Source: Sporolactobacillus sp. Y61
Lineage (GTDB): Bacteria > Bacillota > Bacilli > Bacillales > Sporolactobacillaceae
Length of the DNA: 64,000 nucleotides
Assembly (NCBI RefSeq): GCF_040529185.1
Contig: NZ_CP159510.1
Location: forward strand, 2,976,001 to 3,040,000
Direction: 5' to 3'
The notes beneath the pieces were generated by a model. It did no database searches. It was not told the origin of the DNA and worked only from the letters and a program-made list of their open reading frames with translations. Numbering within the stretch: position 1 is the stretch's first letter; each line of letters opens with the position of its first letter. The translations under genes were made by a program, and so were the position numbers. Below are positions 47,978-54,539 of the stretch, in pieces.

Positions 47978-48782
47978 ACTCATTTTCAGTGATATCGATG
48001 GAACACTGCTTAACTCCCGGCACAGGATCAGTCCCCTAACGCGGGAAGCCATACAGAAAGTGTCACAGAAAAATATTCCGTTTATTCTTGTTTCGGCACG
48101 TATGCCAGGCGGCATCCTCCCTATTCAGGATGAACTCGGTATCCGGCAGCCCATCGTATGTTACAGCGGGGCACTGATTCTGGATACACCTGATTCCGCA
48201 AGACCGGATCAGCCGCTCTTGAACATCTCCATGGACAGTCATATGGCGGGCCAAATTTACCGGCTCGTCTGTACATTCCCGTCCATCAGTTTCAGTGCCT
48301 ATCGTATGAACCAATGGCTGGTTCGCTCTTCCGACAATCAGTGGATTGAGCAGGAACATCATATTGCCCGTACGCCTTTTAAAATATTTGATTTCGAAGG
48401 GCAGCCATCCTTTTATCCGCCGGTCAACAAGATCCTCTGTATGGGACCCCCGGAAGACATCCTCGCTCTTGAAACACAACTGGCAAAAGAAAATCTGCCG
48501 GCATCCTTTTACAGATCAAAACCGACTTATCTCGAAATTACCGCACGAAACGCCCGTAAATCGGCAGCCCTTGCCTTCCTGATGAAGCACTTTCATGTGA
48601 AAAGGGAAGAAACACTCGCCTTTGGAGATAACTTTAATGATGCAGATATGCTGCAATTCGCGGCAACCGGTATAGCAATGGACAATGCTCCGGCTGAGGT
48701 GAAAAAGTCAGCAGACCGGGTGACCGTATCAAACGATGAAGACGGTATCGCAGAGAGTCTGAGGGAACTGCACCTGATTTAA
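47967..48782 (+). CDS. Cof-type HAD-IIB phosphatase
   Basis: A 271-residue hydrolase. Motif I is LIFSDIDGTLLNSRHR, motif II FILVSARM and motif IV LAFGDNFNDADMLQFAATG. The cap includes YLEITARNARKSAALAFLM, normal for Cof proteins such as sugar-phosphate phosphatases. It is translated from an ATG inside the deoR-like gene. A regulator and HAD phosphatase pair suggests detoxification or recycling of a phosphorylated sugar. The substrate is unknown. Confidence 0.88.
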   Translation: MTIKLIFSDIDGTLLNSRHRISPLTREAIQKVSQKNIPFILVSARMPGGILPIQDELGIRQPIVCYSGALILDTPDSARPDQPLLNISMDSHMAGQIYRLVCTFPSISFSAYRMNQWLVRSSDNQWIEQEHHIARTPFKIFDFEGQPSFYPPVNKILCMGPPEDILALETQLAKENLPASFYRSKPTYLEITARNARKSAALAFLMKHFHVKREETLAFGDNFNDADMLQFAATGIAMDNAPAEVKKSADRVTVSNDEDGIAESLRELHLI

Positions 48783-48786
48783 AAGT

Positions 48787-48827
48787 AAAAATCCGGCATA
48801 CCTCATTCGGGTAATAGCCGGATTTTG
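48787..48827. terminator. Bidirectional terminator between the HAD gene and the zinc-ribbon gene
   Basis: AAAATCCGGC and GCCGGATTTT form 10-bp perfect arms around a 19-base loop, between two convergent genes. Confidence 0.8.
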
Positions 48828-48831
48828 TCCA

Positions 48832-49167
48832 TTAATCAAAAATGTCACCAAGCATATCCATGACTGATTTTTTCTTTTTCCTTCGCGGATAGTATCCCTT
48901 TTTTCTTCGGTCATCATAATGGTCATGGTCATGGCCATAACGCCCGTAATCCCGCCTGTCGTGCCTGTCGTAATGATCGTCAAAGTCATCATCATCACGG
49001 TCGTACCACTCATTGAACGGTTCCCTTACCTCTTTCACTCTCCGCGATATCTTGTCCAGCTCACCACGGTCAAGCCAGACCCCCTTGCAGTTCGGACAGA
49101 GATCAACCAGGACACCGTCTCTTTCTACTTCTTTCATTCTTACATCTTCACAAACAGGACAATTCAA
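48832..49167 (-). CDS. Zinc-ribbon (zf-TFIIB) protein with charged His/Asp-rich tail
   Basis: A 111-residue protein. The first 40 residues form a TFIIB-type zinc ribbon, MNCPVCEDVRMKEV and VDLCPNCKGVWLDRGEL, with four Cys ligands. The rest is of low complexity, rich in Asp, His, Arg and Tyr, ending KKSVMDMLGDIFD. Proteins of this type are common in bacteria and have no firm function. The tail could bind metal. The start is TTG 49167 after AAAGGGG, with somewhat long spacing. Confidence 0.82.
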   Translation of the reverse strand: MNCPVCEDVRMKEVERDGVLVDLCPNCKGVWLDRGELDKISRRVKEVREPFNEWYDRDDDDFDDHYDRHDRRDYGRYGHDHDHYDDRRKKGYYPRRKKKKSVMDMLGDIFD

Positions 49168-49263
49168 TGTATCGCGCCCCTTTCCGGAGTTTTACATGAT
49201 AATCCACAATTTAATTATAACAAAAGATCTTGTTATGCGCTTACAAAGGCATTAAATTGGTAC

Positions 49264-49302
49264 AAAAATCCCGCTAAGGTACCATTTCCTTAAGCGGGAT
49301 TT
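49264..49302 (-). terminator. Terminator of the murQ-murK transcript
   Basis: AAATCCCGCT and AGCGGGATTT, extended by AAGG/CCTT, are followed by T residues on the minus strand. It lies just after the namZ remnant. Confidence 0.78.
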
Positions 49303-49313
49303 ATATCTGTCAT

Positions 49314-49484
49314 TTTTCCTGCATGAAGGGGCAGTACAGGATGATTATAAAATAAGTCAATCGTTGACCGCATCCGATGATCTAAACCTGTCATATTGGT
49401 CAGAAGACCTATCCGTTTCCCCTACAACAGCTTAAGCTGTTCCTGAAGGAGTATTTCAACCCCTGGGTCAACTACTGTCGATTT
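49314..49484 (-). pseudogene. namZ: Remnant of NamZ (YbbC, DUF1343) exo-N-acetylmuramidase, N-terminal part
   Basis: Read on the minus strand, the first part gives DPGVEILLQEQLKLL and then an in-frame TAG (49422-49424). After it come GKRIGLLTNMTGLD and STIDLFYNHP. This is the start of the DUF1343 family: GID, LL, then GKRIGLITNP and a SxVDxLxxxP-type helix in B. subtilis NamZ. The rest of the gene (about 350 codons) is missing, and no ribosome site or start is obvious. It sits about 45 bases after murK, where namZ could have been an operon member. A nonsense codon plus truncation marks it as dead. Confidence 0.75.
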
Positions 49485-49529
49485 TAATCAACAGTAGTAG
49501 ATAAATCTCATATTGTGATTGTAAATCCA

Positions 49530-50462
49530 TTACAATTGCTTCTTTAAAAGTTCCGAAATCTGATCATTCGATTGTTCCCACTCGTTTAGACACCTGGCCA
49601 TCGATCCCCAGACCGGCGGACATACCGGAAACACAAATGAACGATTCATTTGCTGAAGAACCCTTTGCCTGATCAGGATGCATTTCCACACACCGCCGGT
49701 CAGAACGACCTGAGGCGGTGTATCAAAATGTTCCAATCCATTTCCAATCAGCTGGATGAGCTGATCTGCCGCCTTATCCAGTATCTTTCGGGCACATGAA
49801 TCACCGAGTTCTGCAGATTCAGCAACAAGCGGAACCAGACCGGCTATCTTATCTTTCCTGGCCTGATAGACGATCGGAATGATGTCCGGAATAGCCGTAA
49901 CCTGAAAGTAATCTTTCACCTGGCTGGTTAATGCTGTCGCAGGCCGTCTTCCATCATATTCCATCAGCACTTGACGAATCGTTTCACGTCCGATATCATA
50001 TCCGCTTCCCTCATCACCAAACAGAAACCCCCACCCACCAATACGAAATGACCGACCATCTTCATGTAAGCCATAGGCAATGGACCCTGTACCTGCAATG
50101 ACAACCATTCCCGGTTTTCCGTCCGTCCCACTCCACAACGCGTTCATCGCGTCATTTCCAACCTGAAGATGAGTGATGTCTGCCGGACAGGCAGCCTGAA
50201 TGCTTCTGGTCAGTCGCTGAGTCAATGCAGGATGATCGGCTCCGGACAATCCCGCGAAACAGCCTTGAAGGCGAATCACCCTTTGACCGTCGAATAATAT
50301 TGAAAAAAGCTTTCGAAAATGATCGGTAACCTGATCGAAAGACATGCCATTTGGATTGGTACCCGCTCCGATTGCACGAGAGAGAATTTTGCCGCTATTC
50401 GAAAAGAGGACTGCATCTGTTTTCGTCCCGCCACCGTCAATCGCCAGATAAATCTTTTTCAA
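49530..50462 (-). CDS. murK: MurNAc/GlcNAc kinase (BadF/NagK-like ATPase), probable MurK
   Basis: A 310-residue ASKHA-family kinase. The phosphate-1 motif is LAIDGGGTKTDAVLF, phosphate-2 VIAGTGSIAYG, and GGWGFLFGDEGSGYDIGR is the sugar and metal site typical of N-acetylhexosamine kinases. The adenosine motif is VVLTGGVW. Because murQ is the adjacent upstream gene, phosphorylation of MurNAc (as shown for Clostridium MurK) as well as GlcNAc is likely. The start is TTG 50462 with GAAGGTG at a spacing of about 9. A namZ remnant and a terminator follow. Confidence 0.87.
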   Translation of the reverse strand: MKKIYLAIDGGGTKTDAVLFSNSGKILSRAIGAGTNPNGMSFDQVTDHFRKLFSILFDGQRVIRLQGCFAGLSGADHPALTQRLTRSIQAACPADITHLQVGNDAMNALWSGTDGKPGMVVIAGTGSIAYGLHEDGRSFRIGGWGFLFGDEGSGYDIGRETIRQVLMEYDGRRPATALTSQVKDYFQVTAIPDIIPIVYQARKDKIAGLVPLVAESAELGDSCARKILDKAADQLIQLIGNGLEHFDTPPQVVLTGGVWKCILIRQRVLQQMNRSFVFPVCPPVWGSMARCLNEWEQSNDQISELLKKQL

Positions 50463-50494
50463 ACAATTGCACCTTCTTCCAGCTGATTCTTTGC

Positions 50495-51400
50495 TTAATT
50501 TTGCTGGTTTTCTGTATTCAATGCTTTCCGAATAAATCCATCTGTCAATCTGAGGCGATCAAGCGCTTCGCTCAGCGGGCAGTGAAGGAGAAGCATAACG
50601 ATCGCTGCCTTAACATTTTGCCGTGAATCAGCGTAATACTTCTCCGCGGTCGCGAGGTCAGCACCGGTGGCCTCTGCAATGATGCGTTTTGAACGTTCAA
50701 CAAGTTTCGCATTGGTTGGCTGCACATCAACCATTAAATTTTTATAGATCTTCCCCTGACCAATCATCGAAGCCGTCGAAATCATATTCAGAACCATTTT
50801 TTGAGACGTTCCGGCTTTCAATCTCGTTGAGCCGGTCAGCACTTCCGGTCCGGTCTCCACTTCGATCGCTACATCGGCAAACTTGCTGATTTCGGCGTCA
50901 CAGTTACAGCTGATACTGGCGGTAGGTACACCAATCTTGCGGGCATAGCGCAATCCGCCAATAACGTAGGGCGTCCTGCCACTGGCCGCGATACCGATGA
51001 CGTAATCCCTCTCTGTCAGTTTGCTGGTTATTAAGTCTGACTCGCCTAACTGTTCATCATCCTCCGCTCCTTCAACAGCCTCAATCAAAGCACGATCCCC
51101 ACCGGCGATCAATCCGATGACCTGGCCAGGAGGTGAACTAAAGGTCGGAACACATTCTACAGCATCCAAAACACCGAGTCGTCCGCTTGTCCCAGCGCCC
51201 ATATAAATTAACCGTCCTCCCGAATGCAAGGATCGAATTGCTTGTTTCACAACCTGTTCAATTTTTCCCAGCTCTTTCTCCACTGCAAGAGGCACACTCC
51301 GGTCCTCAAGATTCATGCAGCGTAATATCTCATAAATACTCATCTTGTCGAGGTTTGTTGTCTTCGTGTTTCTGGCTTCTGTCGTCAGTTTATCCAGCAT
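50495..51400 (-). CDS. murQ: N-acetylmuramic acid 6-phosphate etherase MurQ
   Basis: A 301-residue SIS-domain lyase that cleaves the lactyl ether of MurNAc-6-phosphate to give GlcNAc-6-phosphate. Signatures are GGRLIYMGAGTSGRLGVLDA (substrate loop), GPEVLTGSTRLKAGTSQK, and the catalytic Glu in AVECVPTF. Length is normal. The start is ATG 51400 with AAGGATGG upstream; a TTG directly before it is the alternative. It lies 33 bases before murK. A stem-loop at 51438-51471 just upstream may separate it from the serine-hydrolase transcript. Confidence 0.95.
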   Translation of the reverse strand: MLDKLTTEARNTKTTNLDKMSIYEILRCMNLEDRSVPLAVEKELGKIEQVVKQAIRSLHSGGRLIYMGAGTSGRLGVLDAVECVPTFSSPPGQVIGLIAGGDRALIEAVEGAEDDEQLGESDLITSKLTERDYVIGIAASGRTPYVIGGLRYARKIGVPTASISCNCDAEISKFADVAIEVETGPEVLTGSTRLKAGTSQKMVLNMISTASMIGQGKIYKNLMVDVQPTNAKLVERSKRIIAEATGADLATAEKYYADSRQNVKAAIVMLLLHCPLSEALDRLRLTDGFIRKALNTENQQN

Positions 51401-51428
51401 CAAAAAACCATCCTTTTGGAAACTCTTA

Positions 51429-51471
51429 TTAAAAGCTGAAAGTCCTGACCATCGGACTTATCAGGACTTTC
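51429..51471 (-). terminator. Stem-loop upstream of murQ
   Basis: GAAAGTCCTGA and TCAGGACTTTC (11-bp perfect arms, 12-base loop) are followed on the minus strand by AGCTTTTAATAAG. It could terminate the transcript from the serine-hydrolase gene or attenuate murQ. Confidence 0.55.
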
Positions 51472-51509
51472 ATTTGACATGGCGTGCTCAAAGAGATCTG
51501 CCCCGCATG

Positions 51510-51669
51510 TTACCGCTTGTCATTAAGCTCTTTAGAGAAGGTGGCGTACGCTTTCCATGGATGCGCGCCTGCCTTCTTATAAAAATCAAGAAGCTGTGTC
51601 CAGTTAATGACGATATGCTTTAATCCGCGCTGGCCAAGATACGCCAAACGCCCCTGATCAAACAGTTTT
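51510..51669 (-). pseudogene. C-terminal gene fragment, unidentified
   Basis: On the minus strand, in a frame different from the serine hydrolase, a protein-like stretch of about 50 codons runs to TAA 51510-51512. It contains LAYLGQRGLKHIVINWTQ, then FYKKAGAHPWKAYATF. It has no start codon and its frame is blocked by a stop a few codons upstream inside the hydrolase gene. The composition is unlike random intergenic sequence. An acetyltransferase-like end (compare ybbJ in the B. subtilis mur cluster) is possible, but I do not recognise it. It appears to be the tail of a lost gene. Confidence 0.45.
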
Positions 51670-52725
51670 GTCCTGCTCTGTCCATTCTTTCATCGCCAGA
51701 TTGACAAAGATTCGGCGAATACGATTCATATTAATCTGACGGCTGATATGGACCCGATTGCTCAGCAAGATAAAACCGAGATTTGCAACAGGATCAATCC
51801 AGAAAAACGGACCCGTAAAACCTGTATGACCATAACTTTCTTTCGAGACAAAGTATCCACCCGGAGAAAAGCGGTCGTCTACCAGTTGCCAGCCAATCCC
51901 GCGATTTTTGCCTAGTGATTTTGTGTAATTTCTTCTGCTCATCCGCAATGTTGCGGGAGATAGAAAGTAAGCTCCCGAATCGGTCCTGCCTTCATTCATC
52001 AACATACGGACATAGATTTTTAAATCATGGAGATTTGAAAACAAACCGGCATGGCCGGAGACACCTCCAAAATAAAAGGCATTCTCATCATGAACTTTTC
52101 CCCATTGGTAATGTCCCACTTTCGGCATCCATTCTGTCGGCGCAATCATCCGCAAATCCGCCTTCGGATTGAAACCCGTGCTGGTCATTCCCAACGGCTG
52201 GAAAACGTGTCCGTCAGCGAATACATCGATCGATTGCCCGGTCAGGCGTTCAACCAGAAAGCCGAGCAAAATGAAGTTCAGATCACTGTAGACGACCTGC
52301 TTACCTGTTAATGTGTTCAGGGAAAGAATATATCTCAGTACCTCCTGTTTGCTCCAGCCATATTGGTAAAAAGGAACTGAAGCCGGGAAACCGCTCGTAT
52401 GTGTCAGAAGATCCCTTAAAGTCAGATCACTGTTCGCCTCGTCCGGGAAAAACAGCTGAACCGGATCATCAATGTCCAGTTTTCCCTGCTCCAATAGCAA
52501 TAATAGACTTGGCAAGGTCGCACAAACCTTCGTCAACGAGGCAAGATCAAACAGAGTATCAAGAGCCATTGGAATCTTCTCATCTTTATGAGTGTAGCCG
52601 ATAGCATTTTCAGCAAGCGTCGATTGCCGATTAATCACTGCGTAGACTGCTCCAGGGATTTGATGGGCGCATACCTCATCTGTTAAAAATTGGTCAATTG
52701 ATTTATAGGATGGAAAATTCATCAT
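51658..52725 (-). CDS. Serine hydrolase of the class C beta-lactamase family
   Basis: A 355-residue protein with the penicilloyl-serine transferase motifs: SLTK (Ser63-x-x-Lys66), YSDLN (Tyr146) and HTGFTG near residue 305. There is no signal peptide, so a cytoplasmic location is likely. The mur gene neighbourhood suggests a role like B. subtilis AmiE (YbbE), an N-acetylmuramoyl-L-alanine amidase of this fold. This protein is shorter than AmiE, so the link is contextual. ATG 52725 and ATG 52722 stand together behind AGGAGCATA. It follows the RpiR-type gene by 10 bases. Confidence 0.82.
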   Translation of the reverse strand: MMNFPSYKSIDQFLTDEVCAHQIPGAVYAVINRQSTLAENAIGYTHKDEKIPMALDTLFDLASLTKVCATLPSLLLLLEQGKLDIDDPVQLFFPDEANSDLTLRDLLTHTSGFPASVPFYQYGWSKQEVLRYILSLNTLTGKQVVYSDLNFILLGFLVERLTGQSIDVFADGHVFQPLGMTSTGFNPKADLRMIAPTEWMPKVGHYQWGKVHDENAFYFGGVSGHAGLFSNLHDLKIYVRMLMNEGRTDSGAYFLSPATLRMSRRNYTKSLGKNRGIGWQLVDDRFSPGGYFVSKESYGHTGFTGPFFWIDPVANLGFILLSNRVHISRQINMNRIRRIFVNLAMKEWTEQDKTV

Positions 52726-52735
52726 TATGCTCCTG

Positions 52736-53593
52736 TCACTTCACTCGAAAACTATTTTTAATTGCATCCAGCGACCGATTCAAATATTTCAGCGACGATT
52801 CGTATTGATGGCCCGCTACCGCCAGATAGATAATATCAACCAGATTAAGTTGAACGATTCGCGAAGTGGTCGCCGCGCTTCGGACATCCGATTCCGTCGA
52901 CACAATCCCAATTTGAAAATCGACAAGTTGACCAAGCGTATTATTCCCGTATCGGGTAATCCCGATCGTTTTCGCGCCTGACTGCTTAGCAGCTTTGATG
53001 CATTCGATCGTCTGGTAGGTTTCTCCGGAGTTGGAGAAAGCAACGGCAACATCACCGCTCGTTAAGGTGACCGCCGACATCAGCTGCAAATGATTATCGG
53101 CGTAGGCAGTACAAGCCTTATTGATACGCATAAACTTCACCTGCGCGTCGCAGGCAACCAGCTGTGACGCCCCCGTTCCGAAAAAGTCGATTCGATGTGC
53201 CCTTTCGATCAAATCTATGGCCTGCTGCAGCTTCTGAATATCGAGCACTTTCAGGGTTTCATTAATCGAAAAGATCGTGTTGTTTGAGACTGATGCAACG
53301 ACCGTAGGAAGATCACTGTTTGGGTTGATCTCTTTATATTCATCGCCAGTCGACGAAGAATCCTTCAGATCTCCGGCCACGCACAGCTTCAGCTCCTGAT
53401 ATCCTTTCATTCGGAGCGTTTTGCATAGACGAATAATTGCCGACTGGCTGGAACCACTTGCCTCTGCCAGCTCACTAACGGTCATCTGAAGCATTTGTTC
53501 AGGATGATCCAGTGTGAATTTTGCCGCCTTTTGTTCAGATGGATTTAATGCCGGATAGGATTGTCTGAGTCTGGCTAAACCGCCTTTTAACAT
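52736..53593 (-). CDS. murR: RpiR-family regulator, MurR-like
   Basis: A 285-residue regulator. The N-terminal HTH_6 domain includes MTVSELAEASGSSQSAIIRL. The C-terminal SIS domain (about residues 125-260) has IDFFGTGASQLVACDAQVKFM and VAVAFSNSGETYQTIECI, and should bind a phosphosugar. Beside murQ and murK it is likely the MurNAc-6-phosphate sensor of the cluster. The ATG at 53593 follows AAGGTGATGA. It is the first gene of the regulator-hydrolase pair. Confidence 0.87.
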   Translation of the reverse strand: MLKGGLARLRQSYPALNPSEQKAAKFTLDHPEQMLQMTVSELAEASGSSQSAIIRLCKTLRMKGYQELKLCVAGDLKDSSSTGDEYKEINPNSDLPTVVASVSNNTIFSINETLKVLDIQKLQQAIDLIERAHRIDFFGTGASQLVACDAQVKFMRINKACTAYADNHLQLMSAVTLTSGDVAVAFSNSGETYQTIECIKAAKQSGAKTIGITRYGNNTLGQLVDFQIGIVSTESDVRSAATTSRIVQLNLVDIIYLAVAGHQYESSLKYLNRSLDAIKNSFRVK

Positions 53594-53632
53594 GTCATCA
53601 CCTTATCTTACGTTCAGCTCATGCCAATTTTT

Positions 53633-53860
53633 TTAAACACCTTGATTGACCGCAACTGCCGCGACCTTACGAACTTTCGGGAAGAAGCATGCGCTTGCCC
53701 CTTCGCCTTCAGCAGTCAACTCCGGACGCTTATCCCGGCAGACAGGTTGACTGAACGGGCATCGATCGGCGAAAAGACATCCGGCCGGCTCCTGAACACT
53801 TTGCCTGAATTGCGAAGTCGTAAATGAATTTCCCGTTGCGTTATATGGGCTTTTAGGTGC
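53633..53860 (-). pseudogene. Remnant of an oligopeptide ABC transporter ATPase (OppD/DppD type), C-terminal end
   Basis: On the minus strand a frame ending at TAA 53633-53635 reads QEPAGCLFADRCPFSQPVCR, then DKRPELTAEGEGASACFFP. This is the Cys-rich zinc/FeS-like C-terminal motif of Opp/Dpp ATPases (P-x-GC-x-F-x-x-RCP...C). The ATPase core is absent, and no start or ribosome site exists. Such transporters carry muropeptides or oligopeptides and are common near mur genes in Bacillus relatives. It is a third decayed member of this cluster. Confidence 0.72.
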
Positions 53861-54465
53861 ACCGGAAGAAATCGGGTGGTAATAATAGACTGTTTGAATT
53901 TTGCGTTGTTATTATTGTTGGATGAAAATTAGCGCACGCAGTCATTGAAAAAGCCCACACGTCAGGTAGATCGCCCGATTGAATTTGTCCCCCCTGAAAA
54001 GATGTCATGTTCAAGTCTTACGGATCCATAATTGAACATTAGGAATATAATATTTTATGCCAGATTCACTCGGCATATGTAAAATATTATTTCAATGATT
54101 AGCTACATTTTAGTTTTCCCCGTGTATTTTGTCCATGGAATTGTCAGGTTTTCTAGCATATTATTTTCAGAAAATTAAAAACACATCAAAATTTTGTACT
54201 TAAAAACCTTCAATTGCCTGAAAAAGCACAGAAAATTGAAGGTAAGAATTATGATGATTCTCGTATTTACTTTTCTATTTTTACAGTCAGTCCGGATGCA
54301 CTGCCTCCCGGTTCTACTCCGTTTCCTGCTACTTGTTAGCAGGTTTGCTATCAACAAGAACTTCCGAGACATCCACCTATAAAACTGACAGGTATTGGCA
54401 TATCCTGCTTGCTCCCTGTCCAGGCGGATTTACAGCATTTCACTACTCGCATCAGCCTGAATAAG
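53861..54465 (-). other. AT-rich gene-free interval with inverted repeats
   Basis: No convincing open frame on either strand. It contains several inverted repeats, including AATAATA/TATTATT near 53881 and an AT-rich imperfect hairpin near 54047-54090. The region lies between the Opp and GH31 remnants and looks like a decayed gene field. Confidence 0.45.
54197..54243 (-). terminator. Terminator-like hairpin downstream of the GH31 gene
   Basis: ACCTTCAATT and AATTGAAGGT (10-bp perfect arms, 18-base loop) are followed by TTTTAAG on the minus strand. It lies about 300 bases past the GH31 stop. Confidence 0.5.
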
Positions 54466-54466
54466 G

Positions 54467-54496
54467 TTTGATGTAAATCGGACAGATATCAAGCGG
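54467..54496 (-). pseudogene. Short remnant of a second GH31 glucosidase gene
   Basis: Thirty bases match the intact GH31 gene at 54936-54965 with two differences. The fragment encodes PLDICPIYIK in the same frame, and both differences (CTT/CTC, GAT/GAC) are synonymous. Flanks do not match. The pattern points to the last scrap of a diverged paralogue or ancestral copy rather than a recent duplication. Confidence 0.55.
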
Positions 54497-54539
54497 CAAT
54501 GTCTGCCGATCGTTTATTTTGAATTATATATGATCATCC

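Noticed and set aside
49426..49441. 16-bp palindrome AACAGCTTAAGCTGTT as an operator
   Set aside because: It lies inside the namZ remnant and coincides with codons for a normal stretch of that family, so chance is likely.
53621..53827. 68-codon plus-strand gene next to murR
   Set aside because: The same DNA reads as the C-terminal motif of an Opp-type ATPase on the other strand, which is far more specific.
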